Origin: Phascolomyces articulosus
Taxonomy: Eukaryota > Mucoromycota > Mucoromycetes > Mucorales > Lichtheimiaceae
Assembly: GCA_025677815.1 (NCBI GenBank)
Contig: JAIXMP010000009.1
Location: forward strand, 1,178,001-1,242,000
Reading direction: 5' to 3'
DNA: 64,000 bases
The notes under the pieces: generated by a model
The model's database searches: none
What the model was told of the DNA's origin: nothing
What the model saw: only the letters and a program-made list of their open reading frames with translations
Part shown: piece after piece, positions 25,736 to 37,126 of the stretch
Numbering within the stretch: the stretch's first letter is position 1
Layout: each line of letters opens with the position of its first letter
Translations under genes and position numbers: made by a program

Positions 25736-26053
25736 ACTATTCGTTGTTGGTGTGAGAAATGAAAAGAAAAGGAGTGATGATTAGTATATTTTAGTTATGT
25801 ACATTTATGGCTTGGAATTCTAAACTTACCAAAATAATGGTCTTTGGTTTATACATGCATATCATGTGTCCCTTCTTTCTCTTTATTTTTCTGTAACACA
25901 GATTTTTTATATTTTGTACAAAGCAAAAGAAAACTGCAGGTTATGTACTTTTTGTACTTTTTCACTTTTAGTTTTAATTTTACATACGCGCAAAACAGCG
26001 TGGTTTCATCGTTTCTTAAAAAAAGTAACAAAGTAAAAAAAAAAAAAAAACAA
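25736..26053. promoter_or_regulatory. Divergent promoter between two F-box genes
   Basis: This 318-base gap separates the start codons of a broken (minus) and an intact (plus) F-box/LRR gene. It has AT-rich sequence, a (T)n-rich centre and an A17-like run just before the plus-strand ATG at 26054. The same head-to-head layout recurs at 32510-32760. Confidence 0.55.
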
Positions 26054-28340
26054 ATGTCATCCACAAAAACAAATAATCAGTACCCTGGGTCCAAAGAAAA
26101 GCACCACCAAAAACAAAACACGTTTCAAAAAGTAGTGTTGGATAATATCGACGGACGGGATAAAGATCAGCTATTGCTATCGGTCAACAACAACCCTGAA
26201 ATACATAGTTCAACGGAGTTTGTGAAAAAGCACCAAGAACTATCATTACCACTCGAACAGTATCACGACACTTCATTAATATCATCACTTCCTTTTGATG
26301 TTCAGACTCTTATCTTTGGAAATCTTGCACCAAAAGAATTATTACGATGCCTCAATGTTTGTATGACATGGTATCGATTTTTGACGGATTGGCCAGGATA
26401 TTGGAAACTTCTTTCAAATAAAATGCCTGATATAATTCGATCAACAACTGTAAAGCCATTGTTACAGGGCAAAACGAACTTTCTTTGTTTTGTAGGGCCA
26501 ATGGATCTTGTCATGATGAATGATATACTTGATATATTTATTAATTCAGAATGCTGTTTTTTTCGAGGATTAGGTAAATGTCTATAACATGGAAAAAAGT
26601 GGCATAAAATAAATGTACTGTTGTAAAAAGAATATTAATTATGAATACTGCACTGTTATATTAATCGTGAAAAATATATACCTTTCTTTACAATAATTAT
26701 ACCATATGACACAAAAACATATATCAGCATTCGTGAATATATCATTTTTTTGGGACTTAAAGCGAAATTGTGACAAATTGGTCAGTATAATACAGAATAC
26801 TGCGGTTTCAAGGCGGTTACAAATTGACCGAATAGAATTTATTGGATGTCATGTATCAACAAACGTAATGGTCAACGAAATGTTAACAGCATGTTCCTAT
26901 GCAAAGCACGTCTCATATTCCCTATCAAATGATAATGATGACTATAGCCTGTCCTATATCACTGACGTATATAGCAATCGCAACTATAAAACTGACACGT
27001 ACAGCCCATGGCAAACCTTACATGGTAAACAACACCAGATTAGCTCAATGCTACTGCCAACAATGCAACTACTACAAAATCAAATCTCGCCATTTTCTCT
27101 AAAAAACACTGGGTCATTCACGTTATTGACCTATCTTAAATTACCCACAAACAATTTAAAAGCTAAATACACCGGTTCTTCGGATCAATTACGTCTTCGG
27201 CTCATTGATATATTTCGGCAATGCCCAAATCTTATCTATTTATTTCTGGATATTTGTATTGCAAGGGACCTTACGTGTATCACAGCCGCAGTCCTGAAAG
27301 CTGTTGATTACTGTAAACAACTCGAGACTCTCGTTATATCTAACAAGGCGGAAATGCCTGCGACATTATTAAGTTGGGATAATGATATTAATAATGCTGA
27401 TCAAGATGATATCATATACTATTCTTATACAAAAAAGAAAAGCAACCAGCGAAAGCATCGTCGACACCATTCTAATGACAACCCTTCCACCTTCATTGCT
27501 ACAACACCATCGTCTTTGACATCATCATCATCAGTGCCATTCAAGTCCAAAGAAGTGAATAATAACAGCAGCAGCAACAAAAAAGAGAGAAAAGGACTTA
27601 CCAAACTGATTCTTGATGTTGGCGGTTTAGTATTTGATTTTGATTTTATTGACTCTATATTACAAAAGGCACATAAGACATTAGAATTATTTCATCTTAT
27701 TGGTACAGTGGTACCTGTACTCGATAATAACAACTTTTACTTCAACAACAACAATAACAAACGGCTTCTCCAAAGACTTGGTTCGTATGGTATACCCAAC
27801 TTATGTGAACTCAGTCTATCTGCTTGTTTTGATGGTGATGCTTCAGTAGAAGAAACAAACAATGGTTTGATCCAGTTTATTTTCAAATGCCCTAGATTAC
27901 AAGCAATTCGTATCAATGGTCCTGGAAGCAACCGAGTTCACCAAAGTCTTAGTCATATGCGAGCAGCCAAAAAAAATTACAAGCTTAATAAGCGTACCAG
28001 TTGCCCACTAGTAAATGACCAAGTGCTAGAAGCCATTGGTACTTATTGTCCGTTACTTCGCCATTTATACATTGATGGTTTGCGTCAGCATACCCGTGAT
28101 GGTTTACTGCGTTTTGCTACAATGGTAGGTGGAATAAAGAGGTCACAATTGGTGGAATTGGCGATCGATATGGAACGTAAATCTGTCCTTACACTTGTCA
28201 ATGAACTTCAATCATTAAGACGATTGACTCTTTTACCTAGTCGTGGTTTTTATATGATAGAGCTTTTTGAGGATAGAGTGGTTGTTCAAAAAACTCTTAT
28301 AAATAGAGGTGGAGAATTAATTGAGCATACTCAACGTTAA
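26054..28340 (+). CDS. Intact F-box/LRR protein
   Basis: Likely substrate adaptor of an SCF (Skp1-cullin-F-box) ubiquitin ligase. Exon 1 is 26054-26573; a 154-base phase-1 intron is followed by exon 2 at 26728-28340, for 710 residues. The N-terminus (1-75) is polar and has lost the clear TPR hairpin seen in its relatives. The F-box is at about 79-120 (LPFDVQTLIFGNLAPKELL, CLNVCMTWYRFLTDWPGYW). Exon 2 holds LRR-type segments: RRLQIDRIEFIGCHV, TLLTYLKLP, CPNLIYLFLDICIA, KTLELFHLIG and CPLLRHLYIDGL. A Ser/Thr/Asn-rich insert of about 60 residues follows NKAEMPATLLS, the place where all family members carry inserts. The ending RGGELIEHTQR matches the family terminus. A further in-frame start upstream (from 25844) is less likely. 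Its substrate is unknown. Confidence 0.85.
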
Positions 28341-30162
28341 TTACATATATTGTTAGTATTTATAACGATTGTAATAAAAAATGATGGAATGTTTAAATTA
28401 TCTTTCTTTGTAGTATAGTAATTATTAAGCATCTTTTTCACGTATATTTTATTGTCACCTATATAACAAAGACTAAATTAAAATCGTTATTTATATATTG
28501 TCAACGATAATAATATTCAAAAGTATATAATTACGTGGTTTTTACGGAATCTTCTTTTCTTAACAGCACAGTGGGAACAATTTCTCTAGTAAAAATAATT
28601 AATGCATTTGTTAGTATTTGTGTGATATCTGATCCTCCTTTACTACCACTACAACCGCTATTGGTTCCTGCACTGGAGGGTGTTGTATGTATCATGACCA
28701 TTATTTGTAAACATGACATAAAAACTATAGAAAAATTTTCCTGAATATTCCTGAATTATTTACCTTCAATCCCGAAGCGATAAAAAATGCTCTGAAATCA
28801 TAATTATTCAGGTTTTTGTGTCCTGATTATTCTTATTTTTGGGTTTTCACTAGTTGGGGTTCAACGTTACTGTCTTTCTCTTTATCTATCATAAGCTGGG
28901 TCCTTTACTAACTTTATTTTTTTTTAGTTTTCGAAATAATTTGGCAGAACCTATTATATGCTGCAAGGAATGTATATTATTTAAGCAGTGATATATCGTA
29001 TATAAGGGTATTGTTATTTTTATATACTTCTATCAAATATTATGTCTTGGCTATCCTTATAAGTTCTTTGATATAGATTCATAAAAGATACTTCTTTGGC
29101 GTTAATAATTAGAAAAAATATAAGTTAAAACGATCACATTGGTTCACTTATCCCAGGGAATGTGAGCTTGTGTGACCCTTCTTGAAAAATCATGAATTTG
29201 AGTTTTTTTTTTATTTCTATCCGGAATTCAGGAATTTTACGAGGTTATTCAGGAATAATCCTTTCTACCGTGAAAAATGTGTTGGACAAATAATAGTACT
29301 CACGCATAAAAAAATTTCTCAATTATATATATCTTTGTCAATTTTCATTGTAATTGTTGTGGACACAAATGATGGCGCTCCATAATGGGCGGTAGGAGAG
29401 TTGTTGATAGCAAGCAATCATAAAGGGTGTCAAGAGCATATTCATTAAGATAATGATCACCGAGATTGAACGCAACAACTTCCAGATTCGTGTAATGTCT
29501 AATGACGTAATATATGGAAGTTGCAATAGTAGGTAATAGAAAGATGGCAAATTAATTGACAAACACGTAGAATACTCCCTTACTATACACACCCTTCCTC
29601 GTATCGATTCTGATGGGGTGACTCAAGCTTTAATGTTGTGATATGCTGATGCTGAAATGATAGAGAACCAACAGGTAAAGCAAACATGAGATCAGTGATG
29701 AAAAAATTCGTCATAGAATAAGCATTCATCTCCATGTAGATCATATTTGTAAACGATTGGAAGATCATCAGTAAGGGGGATCACTTTTCAAATTTGGTAC
29801 TTGATATAACTGGTATCTACATGAGTATGATACACTTTGTTTTATACTGAATGAATGGTAGGCCAGTAGATGATAGCGTAGTAATAACTAACAGAATACG
29901 TGAATAAAAACTGTCGTATATATATTAATACTGTCTATTTTCCTTATGCCTTGCTTGTTTTCATACGTAAATGTTCTATGTGAAAGTATGATAATTTTAA
30001 TATTTATAAGTAACTCTACGTAATAAACGAAATGAGTATTCAAATGTATGGCACTATACATAGAAAATTATATAAAGTGATATTACAGGAATAAGGAAGC
30101 GGGGTAAATATAAACTCTATACTACTACATACAAATGCGGTCCGTTTGCATTATAATAAATA
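28341..30162. other. Intergenic region with decayed LRR sequence and short palindromic motifs
   Basis: This separates two convergent intact F-box genes. On the minus strand at about 29340-29790, short segments in different frames read LRR-like (LPYITSLDITRIWKLL; TNLEVVAFNLGDHYLNEYAL), with stops between them, so this is a likely pseudogene fragment. A minus-strand frame at 28531-28719 (SDITQILTNALIIFTREIV) is open for 62 codons but has no recognised homology. Copies of ATTCAGGAAT or its complement cluster at 28738-28830 and 29220-29262. No complete gene is seen. Confidence 0.45.
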
Positions 30163-32509
30163 TTACTTCATCCATGGATCAGTTGGACCAGTAACCACCA
30201 ATGACCCTTCACGTTCCATAAGAATATTCTTTATTTGTTGTGTCAGACCTTTGCTATCGATAATTTTCTCCCCCATCTCAGTATATTCGATCCACCACGT
30301 AAGGTGCAAATACTTCAAGCATACAAGATTCTTGACCAAAGCATAAGCAGTTTCATAATCCATTTCGGTTACTTTCAAACATTCAAGCTGGGATGGAGTT
30401 TTCACATTTCCTTTGTTCTTCAATTTCATGATCTTGTTGCTAATATTCTCATTACCACTGAAGGAACCATCACGCTTACAGCTGTTATCAATGAAACTGA
30501 GGAATGATTTACACGAGCGATCAGGATCATATGGTTTGTTTCGATAATCGGAAATATGAAAATGACGAAGGCGTGGACATTTCTTAGCGATTGTTTCCAC
30601 AACGTTTCCATTCAATTGCATATAACGATACTTTCCACCATGGGGAGCTTCCTCAAGTTCAATGACTTCTAACCCAGGGCATGCCGAAAATAAACGAACC
30701 AGAATTGTTGACATGGGTGGTTTTACTTGTCCACCACCAAGTGAATCACGGTCCGTTGATATACGGATTTCTCTTAATCTTGGGCATCCATAAGTAGCAA
30801 GCTTTCCTAATGAATTCCTGCCGATCGTTGTAGAATCATAGTCCAAGTATAAGAGTTCCAATGATGCATGATATTTTTTGAATAGAGTTTGGACATGCTC
30901 TTCACGCAATGAAGAATAGTTATTATACTGGGTAAGAACCAAACGACGGAGGCCAGAAGATGTACTAATAATAGATCCCGTTTCCATTTTTTTCAAACTG
31001 TTGTATTTATAATCATTGATTGGGGTATCATTTAATGTTGCTGTTGATGATTTTGATGGTATTATAGGCCTCAAGCCGTCCTCATTGTCGTCAATATTGC
31101 TGATGATAGTATGCGGCATACATGCATTTTTAGAAACGACTAAATTGACGAGTCGAGGACATGATTGAACGATTTGCTGAAGACATTGCCCAATACTCCG
31201 ACCCCTTCCAGAGAAGTCAGTCGTAAATAAATGGAGTAAATTGGGACATTCCCTGATGAACATCATAAATTGGTTACAAAATCTAGTGTCATCGTTATAA
31301 CGAGGATATCCATTTGTGCTATGACTAATTTTATCCAAGATAAGACATGTAAGAGTTGAATAGTTGATTGTGGGTGTTATTATTGTTGGTACCTCAGGCA
31401 TTCGATGTATCGTGATAGTAAATAATCCTCTTGAATTTTCGTCATTGATCTTTGATTGATGAGTATGGTGAATATGACAATGATCATGACAGTCATTTTG
31501 TCTTGCGATAGGGCTAATATTGCGTGAAAATGATACATGTGTCAGTCCTGATGAGCAAGCAGGTAAAATATACTGTATAATGTCCTCGTTTTCAACTGTG
31601 CAATTCGTCCATTCAATATGTTTTAGAGATGTCGACATACACTTTATGGCTTCACCTAATAAACGCACTTCAGATAGTGACATACTTAAGTTTTTAAGAT
31701 CTTCGGGCGTTTTTAATCATAAACGTCTGTTAGTAAAAAAACAACAACCCAGCAAATGGCCACTTGTTGTGAAATCATATTTTTTATAATATCAACCAAC
31801 AATTGCTACAAATAACCGTTATCTTTATATATTATCTCTACTTACATATTTTCTGGATGGAATCATTATTTTCCCATAAACTTAACAGGGAAAAAATATC
31901 ATGTATTAAGTCTGAATTTGATGGCCTATCAAAACATAGCTCTTGTGTTTGATGGTGTAACAATGAGCCCAATGTGGATTTATTCATATGAGGCATCTCT
32001 AACGCCAATTTGTTCCAAAATTCTGACCACTCCATCATAAAATCAAACCACTGACGACAAACACGAGCACAACGTAATAGATCTTGGTACTCAAGGTTCC
32101 CAAATACCATATATAAAACATCGTACGGCAACAGATTATAGAAACCACCTTGACTTCTCTGTTCAAGTAGTGCTTCCACTTTTTGTTTTTCTTTTACTAT
32201 TGATGTATACTCCGGATCATCGGACGAAATCGTCTGTAAACCTTGAAAATAAATTTTTCGTGCTGTGTAAAGATCATTTTGTTCTCGATACTTTTGTGCA
32301 GAAGTAAGATACTCTTTTGCTGATGCAAATGAAATATGAGTGATACTGGCTAGAGCTTCCGTATGACCTATTGTTTTTTGTTTAGTATCGGCACCTGCAG
32401 AAAAGTCAGTTGACGCCTTTGATGACGTTGTTGCTGTTAGTGAGAAATCCTCTTGTCGCTTAGAAATAGCGGATAGAATTACTCTATGCGCTTTTTTGAA
32501 CAGAGACAT
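30163..32509 (-). CDS. Intact TPR/F-box/LRR protein
   Basis: Predicted SCF substrate adaptor of 733 residues. Exon 1 (32509-31846) begins at the ATG in frame with MSLFKKAHRVILSAISKR; a TPR-like hairpin at about 63-96 reads SAKEYLTSAQKYREQ and YTARKIYFQGLQTI. The F-box is at 126-168 (LPYDVLYMVFGNLEYQDLL, CARVCRQWFDFMMEWSEFW). A GTAAGT donor in phase 1 leads to exon 2, best started at 31700 because the earlier AG would give a stop. LRR-like segments include CPNLLHLFTTDFSG, CPRLVNLVVSKNACMPHTI, SGLRRLVLTQYN, HASLELLYLDYD, CPGLEVIELEEA and CPRLRHFHISDY. A disordered insert follows ACMPHTIIS. It is divergent with the next gene, sharing a 251-base promoter, and its acceptor choice is the only uncertain point. 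Confidence 0.85.
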
Positions 32510-32760
32510 GATCGTCACTGAGATTTGTTGAGACGAAGTGATATAAAAGATGAACGGTGTGAAAAAGGAAAAAAGAAAACAAAAAAAGGTTTTGAATAAA
32601 TAAGTTTTTAGAGTTTTATGGATGAGCCTGATATGGAAAGTCCCATAATGGTGGCGCATGCTTGTTTGATTGGGCTAGCTTTTTGAACTACTTGTCTTAA
32701 ATTCGACTTTTCAGACCAACTTATTTTTTTCCTCTCTTTTCCCTCGAAATATACAAAAAC
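32510..32760. promoter_or_regulatory. Bidirectional promoter of an F-box gene pair
   Basis: 251 bases between two divergent ATGs (32509 minus and 32761 plus), both opening intact TPR/F-box/LRR genes. It is AT-rich with A- and T-rich tracts. No TATA box or operator is obvious, but the spacing means the two genes must share upstream DNA. Confidence 0.6.
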
Positions 32761-34996
32761 ATGGATAAACTTGGAAGCAATATCTTCTCATCTTTTAAGG
32801 ATATTACCGCTACATCTTTCATACCATTTATGAACAGTGACAAAAATCAAAATTCTTCTTTTAACTTGATCCACACTTCACCTACCTCCATCGAAGGATA
32901 TCTTGTTTCTGGCCAAGAGTTTGAGCAACGAAAAGACTTTTTATCCGCCCTTCTGATTTACAACCAAGGTCTTCTATCTGTACCACCTCCCTCACCACTA
33001 CTATCATCATCGTTGTCGTCAGCGTCAGCATCATCTTCATCGATTTGTATCAATACAAAGCAATATTTTCAACTACAAAAAGCCAAGCGAAACGCTTTAA
33101 ATAGATATATGAAGAAAAGTAGGGAAGGGATTTTTGAGTGGTCATCATTACCAAATGAAGTCATATCTCTGATTTTTGGATATTTGGATATTGGTGATCT
33201 ATTTGTGTGTACGTCCATTTGTACCGAATGGTTTGAGTTTATCACGGATTGGTCAGAATTTTGGGAGGCACTCTTGGCAAGGATGCCACACATGAGCAAA
33301 GAAACTATCATGCCCATCATGCGTCGCCAGACACGAACATTTTGCTTAGTCGGTCCGATGGACCTGGATGTGTTACATGGTATACTTTTTTGTTTGGCTT
33401 GTCCATCACGCTCAGTTGGATTAACAACAAATACCTATAATGATTGTTGCTTTGTCGAGGAACTTTGTAAGTTTTTTACTTTTTTTTTGTCAACAGCAAT
33501 ATAAACATTTGGGGATAAATATGATTTTGTATTTTGTTATGCTCATTGATGTTTCTTTTTTTTTATTATTATTAAAAAAAAAACCAGATTTTGAAGACAT
33601 ATTTATAACAGACATTGGATCGACTCTATTAGAACAAGCATTAAGATCCATTGGTCCTGCATTAAAACGAGTAGAATTTGTAAATTGTGAAACTGCAAAT
33701 AATCAGGTTTTTAAACTTTTCTCCAGATCACCATCATTTTATACTGCAGCACATGTATCCATTTCGCTAGCTTGGATAACAAAGAACAAAATATCATCAG
33801 CGATTGGTTATAATAAATATAACCATTATACTCTACCATGTGATAAAGAAAAATTGATATCTAACCCCACACTCCAATATCTTTCCTACCTTAAGCTATC
33901 ACCTATCCCTATCTTTGTCAACAATCATGAACCTGTAACAACACTCCAGCAAATAGCCCAAATCATTCGCCGATCACCAAATTTATGCGAGTTAATATTG
34001 GATGCAGAGGTTCCTATCGATTATGGTATTAGTGTAGCACTCAAGCAAAACCCATACCTCCATAATTTAACGGTTTGTTCCAAATCATCAGCAAAGATAA
34101 AAACAGTTGTATCACTGGAGAGCAATGATTATAGAAACGATCAATACAGCAACAGCAACAACAACAACAATGATAATAATGATAATAATAACACATCGAA
34201 AGATACATCATTGTTCCATAAAAAATTAGATTACAATAATAAGAAAAACCAACTTAGCATCACTACATCAACCACCAATCTAACAGCAGCAAGAACAAAA
34301 ACAGCAGTTGGAGCAAAAGGACTCCATACCCTTATCTTTTCAGATTCAAGGGGCACCAAATTAAGAATGCACCATAATCGATGCGCAGGCATATTTAAAA
34401 AGAGCCTTAAAACACTGGAAGTACTATGGATTTGTTGCGATTTGAATCTTAAACTATTTACTGAACTAGTTACTTGCGGAGGCCCTTGTTTGCGTGAAAT
34501 CAATCTGTCATTTTTGGTGTATGGCGGTAGTCGTCATGGCAGTGCCATATTATTAAAGACACTCTTTACAAAATGTCCAGTACTTGAAGCAATTACCATT
34601 GATAGTCGTAAACCAGGTAGAGTCTATTGCACTACAAGAATCCATTCTCTTGCTCCTCGGAACAGTCTTGTATTAATGTCCATTGCCCAGTATTGTCCAC
34701 GGCTTCGACACCTATGCATCATTGATGGGCAATATTCGTACCCAGATGTTATTGACATGGATGATTTTATTGATACCACTCAAGAGTTTGGTATTCAAAG
34801 TAAACTGACCTATTTGGAGACCAATCTTCATTGGGGAAAGGCATTAGATACTGTTCAACAGCTCAAGGATCTAAAGACATTGTGTTTACCAATTCATACG
34901 CCAGCTTGGCCAGAACATTTGAAATACCCAGAGGATCAAAAAGAGCAAATTCAAAAGATTTTATCAGAGCGTGGTGGTGGATTAATTTTTAAATAA
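32761..34996 (+). CDS. Intact TPR/F-box/LRR protein
   Basis: Predicted SCF adaptor of 704 residues. Exon 1 is 32761-33466; a 121-base phase-1 intron (GTAAGT to ACCAG) precedes exon 2 at 33588-34996. A TPR-like hairpin at about 43-75 reads SIEGYLVSGQEFEQRKDF then LSALLIYNQGLLSV, followed by a Ser/Pro-rich linker. The F-box is at 129-172 (LPNEVISLIFGYLDIGDLF, CTSICTEWFEFITDWSEFW). Exon 2 shows LRR segments LKRVEFVNCETANN, LQYLSYLKLSPIP, SPNLCELILDAEV, KTLEVLWICCDLN, CPVLEAITIDSR and CPRLRHLCIIDG. An Asn/Asp-rich insert (about 34140-34260) sits at the family insertion point, and the terminus RGGGLIFK is the family ending. All phases agree. Confidence 0.87.
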
Positions 34997-36942
34997 AAAA
35001 AAATCTTCCTCTTAATTATGTTTTTTTTTTTCCTTCGGATCCTACTGTAATATAGAATCATGATTCATTCGTCATGCTACATAAATAATAAAAATACATA
35101 TATATCAAAATCAAACCAACTTTATCATACTACCTTTTATTTACATAAAGTATGCACATTCTTATATTAATTACTGCCTTACTTGATTATATAGAAGTAT
35201 AAAGTACGTAATAAAGTTGGAATTGAATATTCTACATTTAATTACAAGTATGATTTTCTTGACAAACTATGGACAATCACAAGGTATTTAGAGAAAATAG
35301 GGCAATTTTTTTTGGCTGAATATATCTTCATTTTTTATTCTAGCAGACAAATCATCAATACACTGTCATAAGCTGTATTCGTTCACTCTATTTGCTGTCC
35401 GTACATAAAGTTCTTCTTTCTGAAAAAATTTTTCTTTATAAGATGGTAGACATATTTCCATGACTTTTTGGAATTATATAAGGTTCATCATGTTCATCAT
35501 TTTCTCTCCTTTACGGCTCTTGCTTTTTATTTTTATTTTTTCTTTCTACATCTTTTAGCCTACAGACGAAAACAGAGCATCCTCCTGTTGATATTCAATC
35601 AAATTGGAGGGGAGAAGGCTTTCATTTGTTATGATTACACTATATATTGCGTATATCGTTATTTATCCAACAATAACTACTACTGCATAAAATCTGTTTT
35701 TTGTGTTCTATTGTCAATAATATATTCCTATTTTTCAAAATGAAATATGTATATAAAATTTGTATTGGTTGATCATTTTAAATAAGAATAATAAAAAAGT
35801 GTCATTTTGTGGTTTTCTTTTTTGCCTATATTTGATGTTTAACCTGTCTGACTATGTATTCTTTTGCTACAAAAAAAAAAGAAGGATACTCCGTTGACGA
35901 CAAGTAACAACAAAAAGCAGGTGGATTATTGTATATTCTACCTCTGGTCTGATCAATAATTTTTGACGATGGATGCGGTATGCCTGGATGCCAATTTTAC
36001 CATTATTTAGAAACAGGTACATTTTGATAAGATTGAACTGGTTGTTCTTCCTAATAAGAACAACTACATTTTGTAGTAGGGATGGACGAAAATCACGTCA
36101 TTAATGAATTTTTTGATCATATAATAAAAAAAAGACCTCATCATTATTGTCTGTTTTAAAACAATTCATCAATCGAGTGTATTATATTACTATTTAATAA
36201 AGCCAATGAGCTTGGTAATAATAATCCACATATATAAATAAGAATTACAATATAATTGCATAAATTTAAAATTTCTTTTTATAGTATATATAGTTTTATG
36301 AGTTGCAAGGTCAATAAATATATACTTAGTATAATCACAACTCAATTCATAATTTAGCTGGGTTATATTATATAAAGAAGATAGCATCGTCTATCCTTAT
36401 TAAATATATTAAAAAAAAGATGATCTATTATTGTACATTGCATTATTTATAACTGCTTCATATATATTTATATATCAAAGCAATGAGTCATTCAAAAATA
36501 ATGTGATGTGTACCTGTTTCATAAATCATTTGGCATGTCGTGTGTCACATTTCCCAGGTCGGGTCAAAAAAGGATCAAATTATAGTAGAAATATCTTCCT
36601 CATTCACTTATAATATATAACTACAAGGTTTCTGTACAAGGTTGTTGGGGATTGGGGGTGGTTGAAAGGGGAACCTTTACACAAAACAAATTACGCTTTC
36701 TTTGTTTGCAAATTCATCATTTTTTTCAATTATTTGTTGCTTTCAATTAAAAGGCTCCCTTTATGTCAAAAAATCCATTCCTAGAGGCAATTCAAACTCA
36801 GTATTTGAGACTTGAACAAACGCCTACCAGACACAATGCATCTTTTTTTTTTTTCCTGTGACAACACGGACACACGGCACCCCACCACCACTACCAACAC
36901 TCCATGTCATAAGATCAATAAAAAGAAAAAAAGAATAAAATA
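34997..36942. other. Gene-poor spacer with a short upstream ORF before DUG2
   Basis: About 1.9 kb of AT-rich DNA. I see no supported gene in 35000-36700. At 36763 an ATG opens a 32-codon frame (MSKNPFLEAIQTQYLRLEQT...) that stops before the DUG2 start at 36943. It could be an upstream ORF in the DUG2 leader or a chance frame. The region is the likely DUG2 promoter. Confidence 0.45.
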
Positions 36943-37095
36943 ATGGACCTTCATACCATCGACTTACTCGCTGCCAGAACAGAAAGTCCAACACCTTTAG
37001 GTACATTCTATTCATCATTGAAAAAAAAAAAAAACAAATGAACAAAATCTATTTGATTAGATCTGTTTCTTTGAAAAAAAAAAGTGCCACACTTA

Positions 37096-37126
<31 letters not shown>

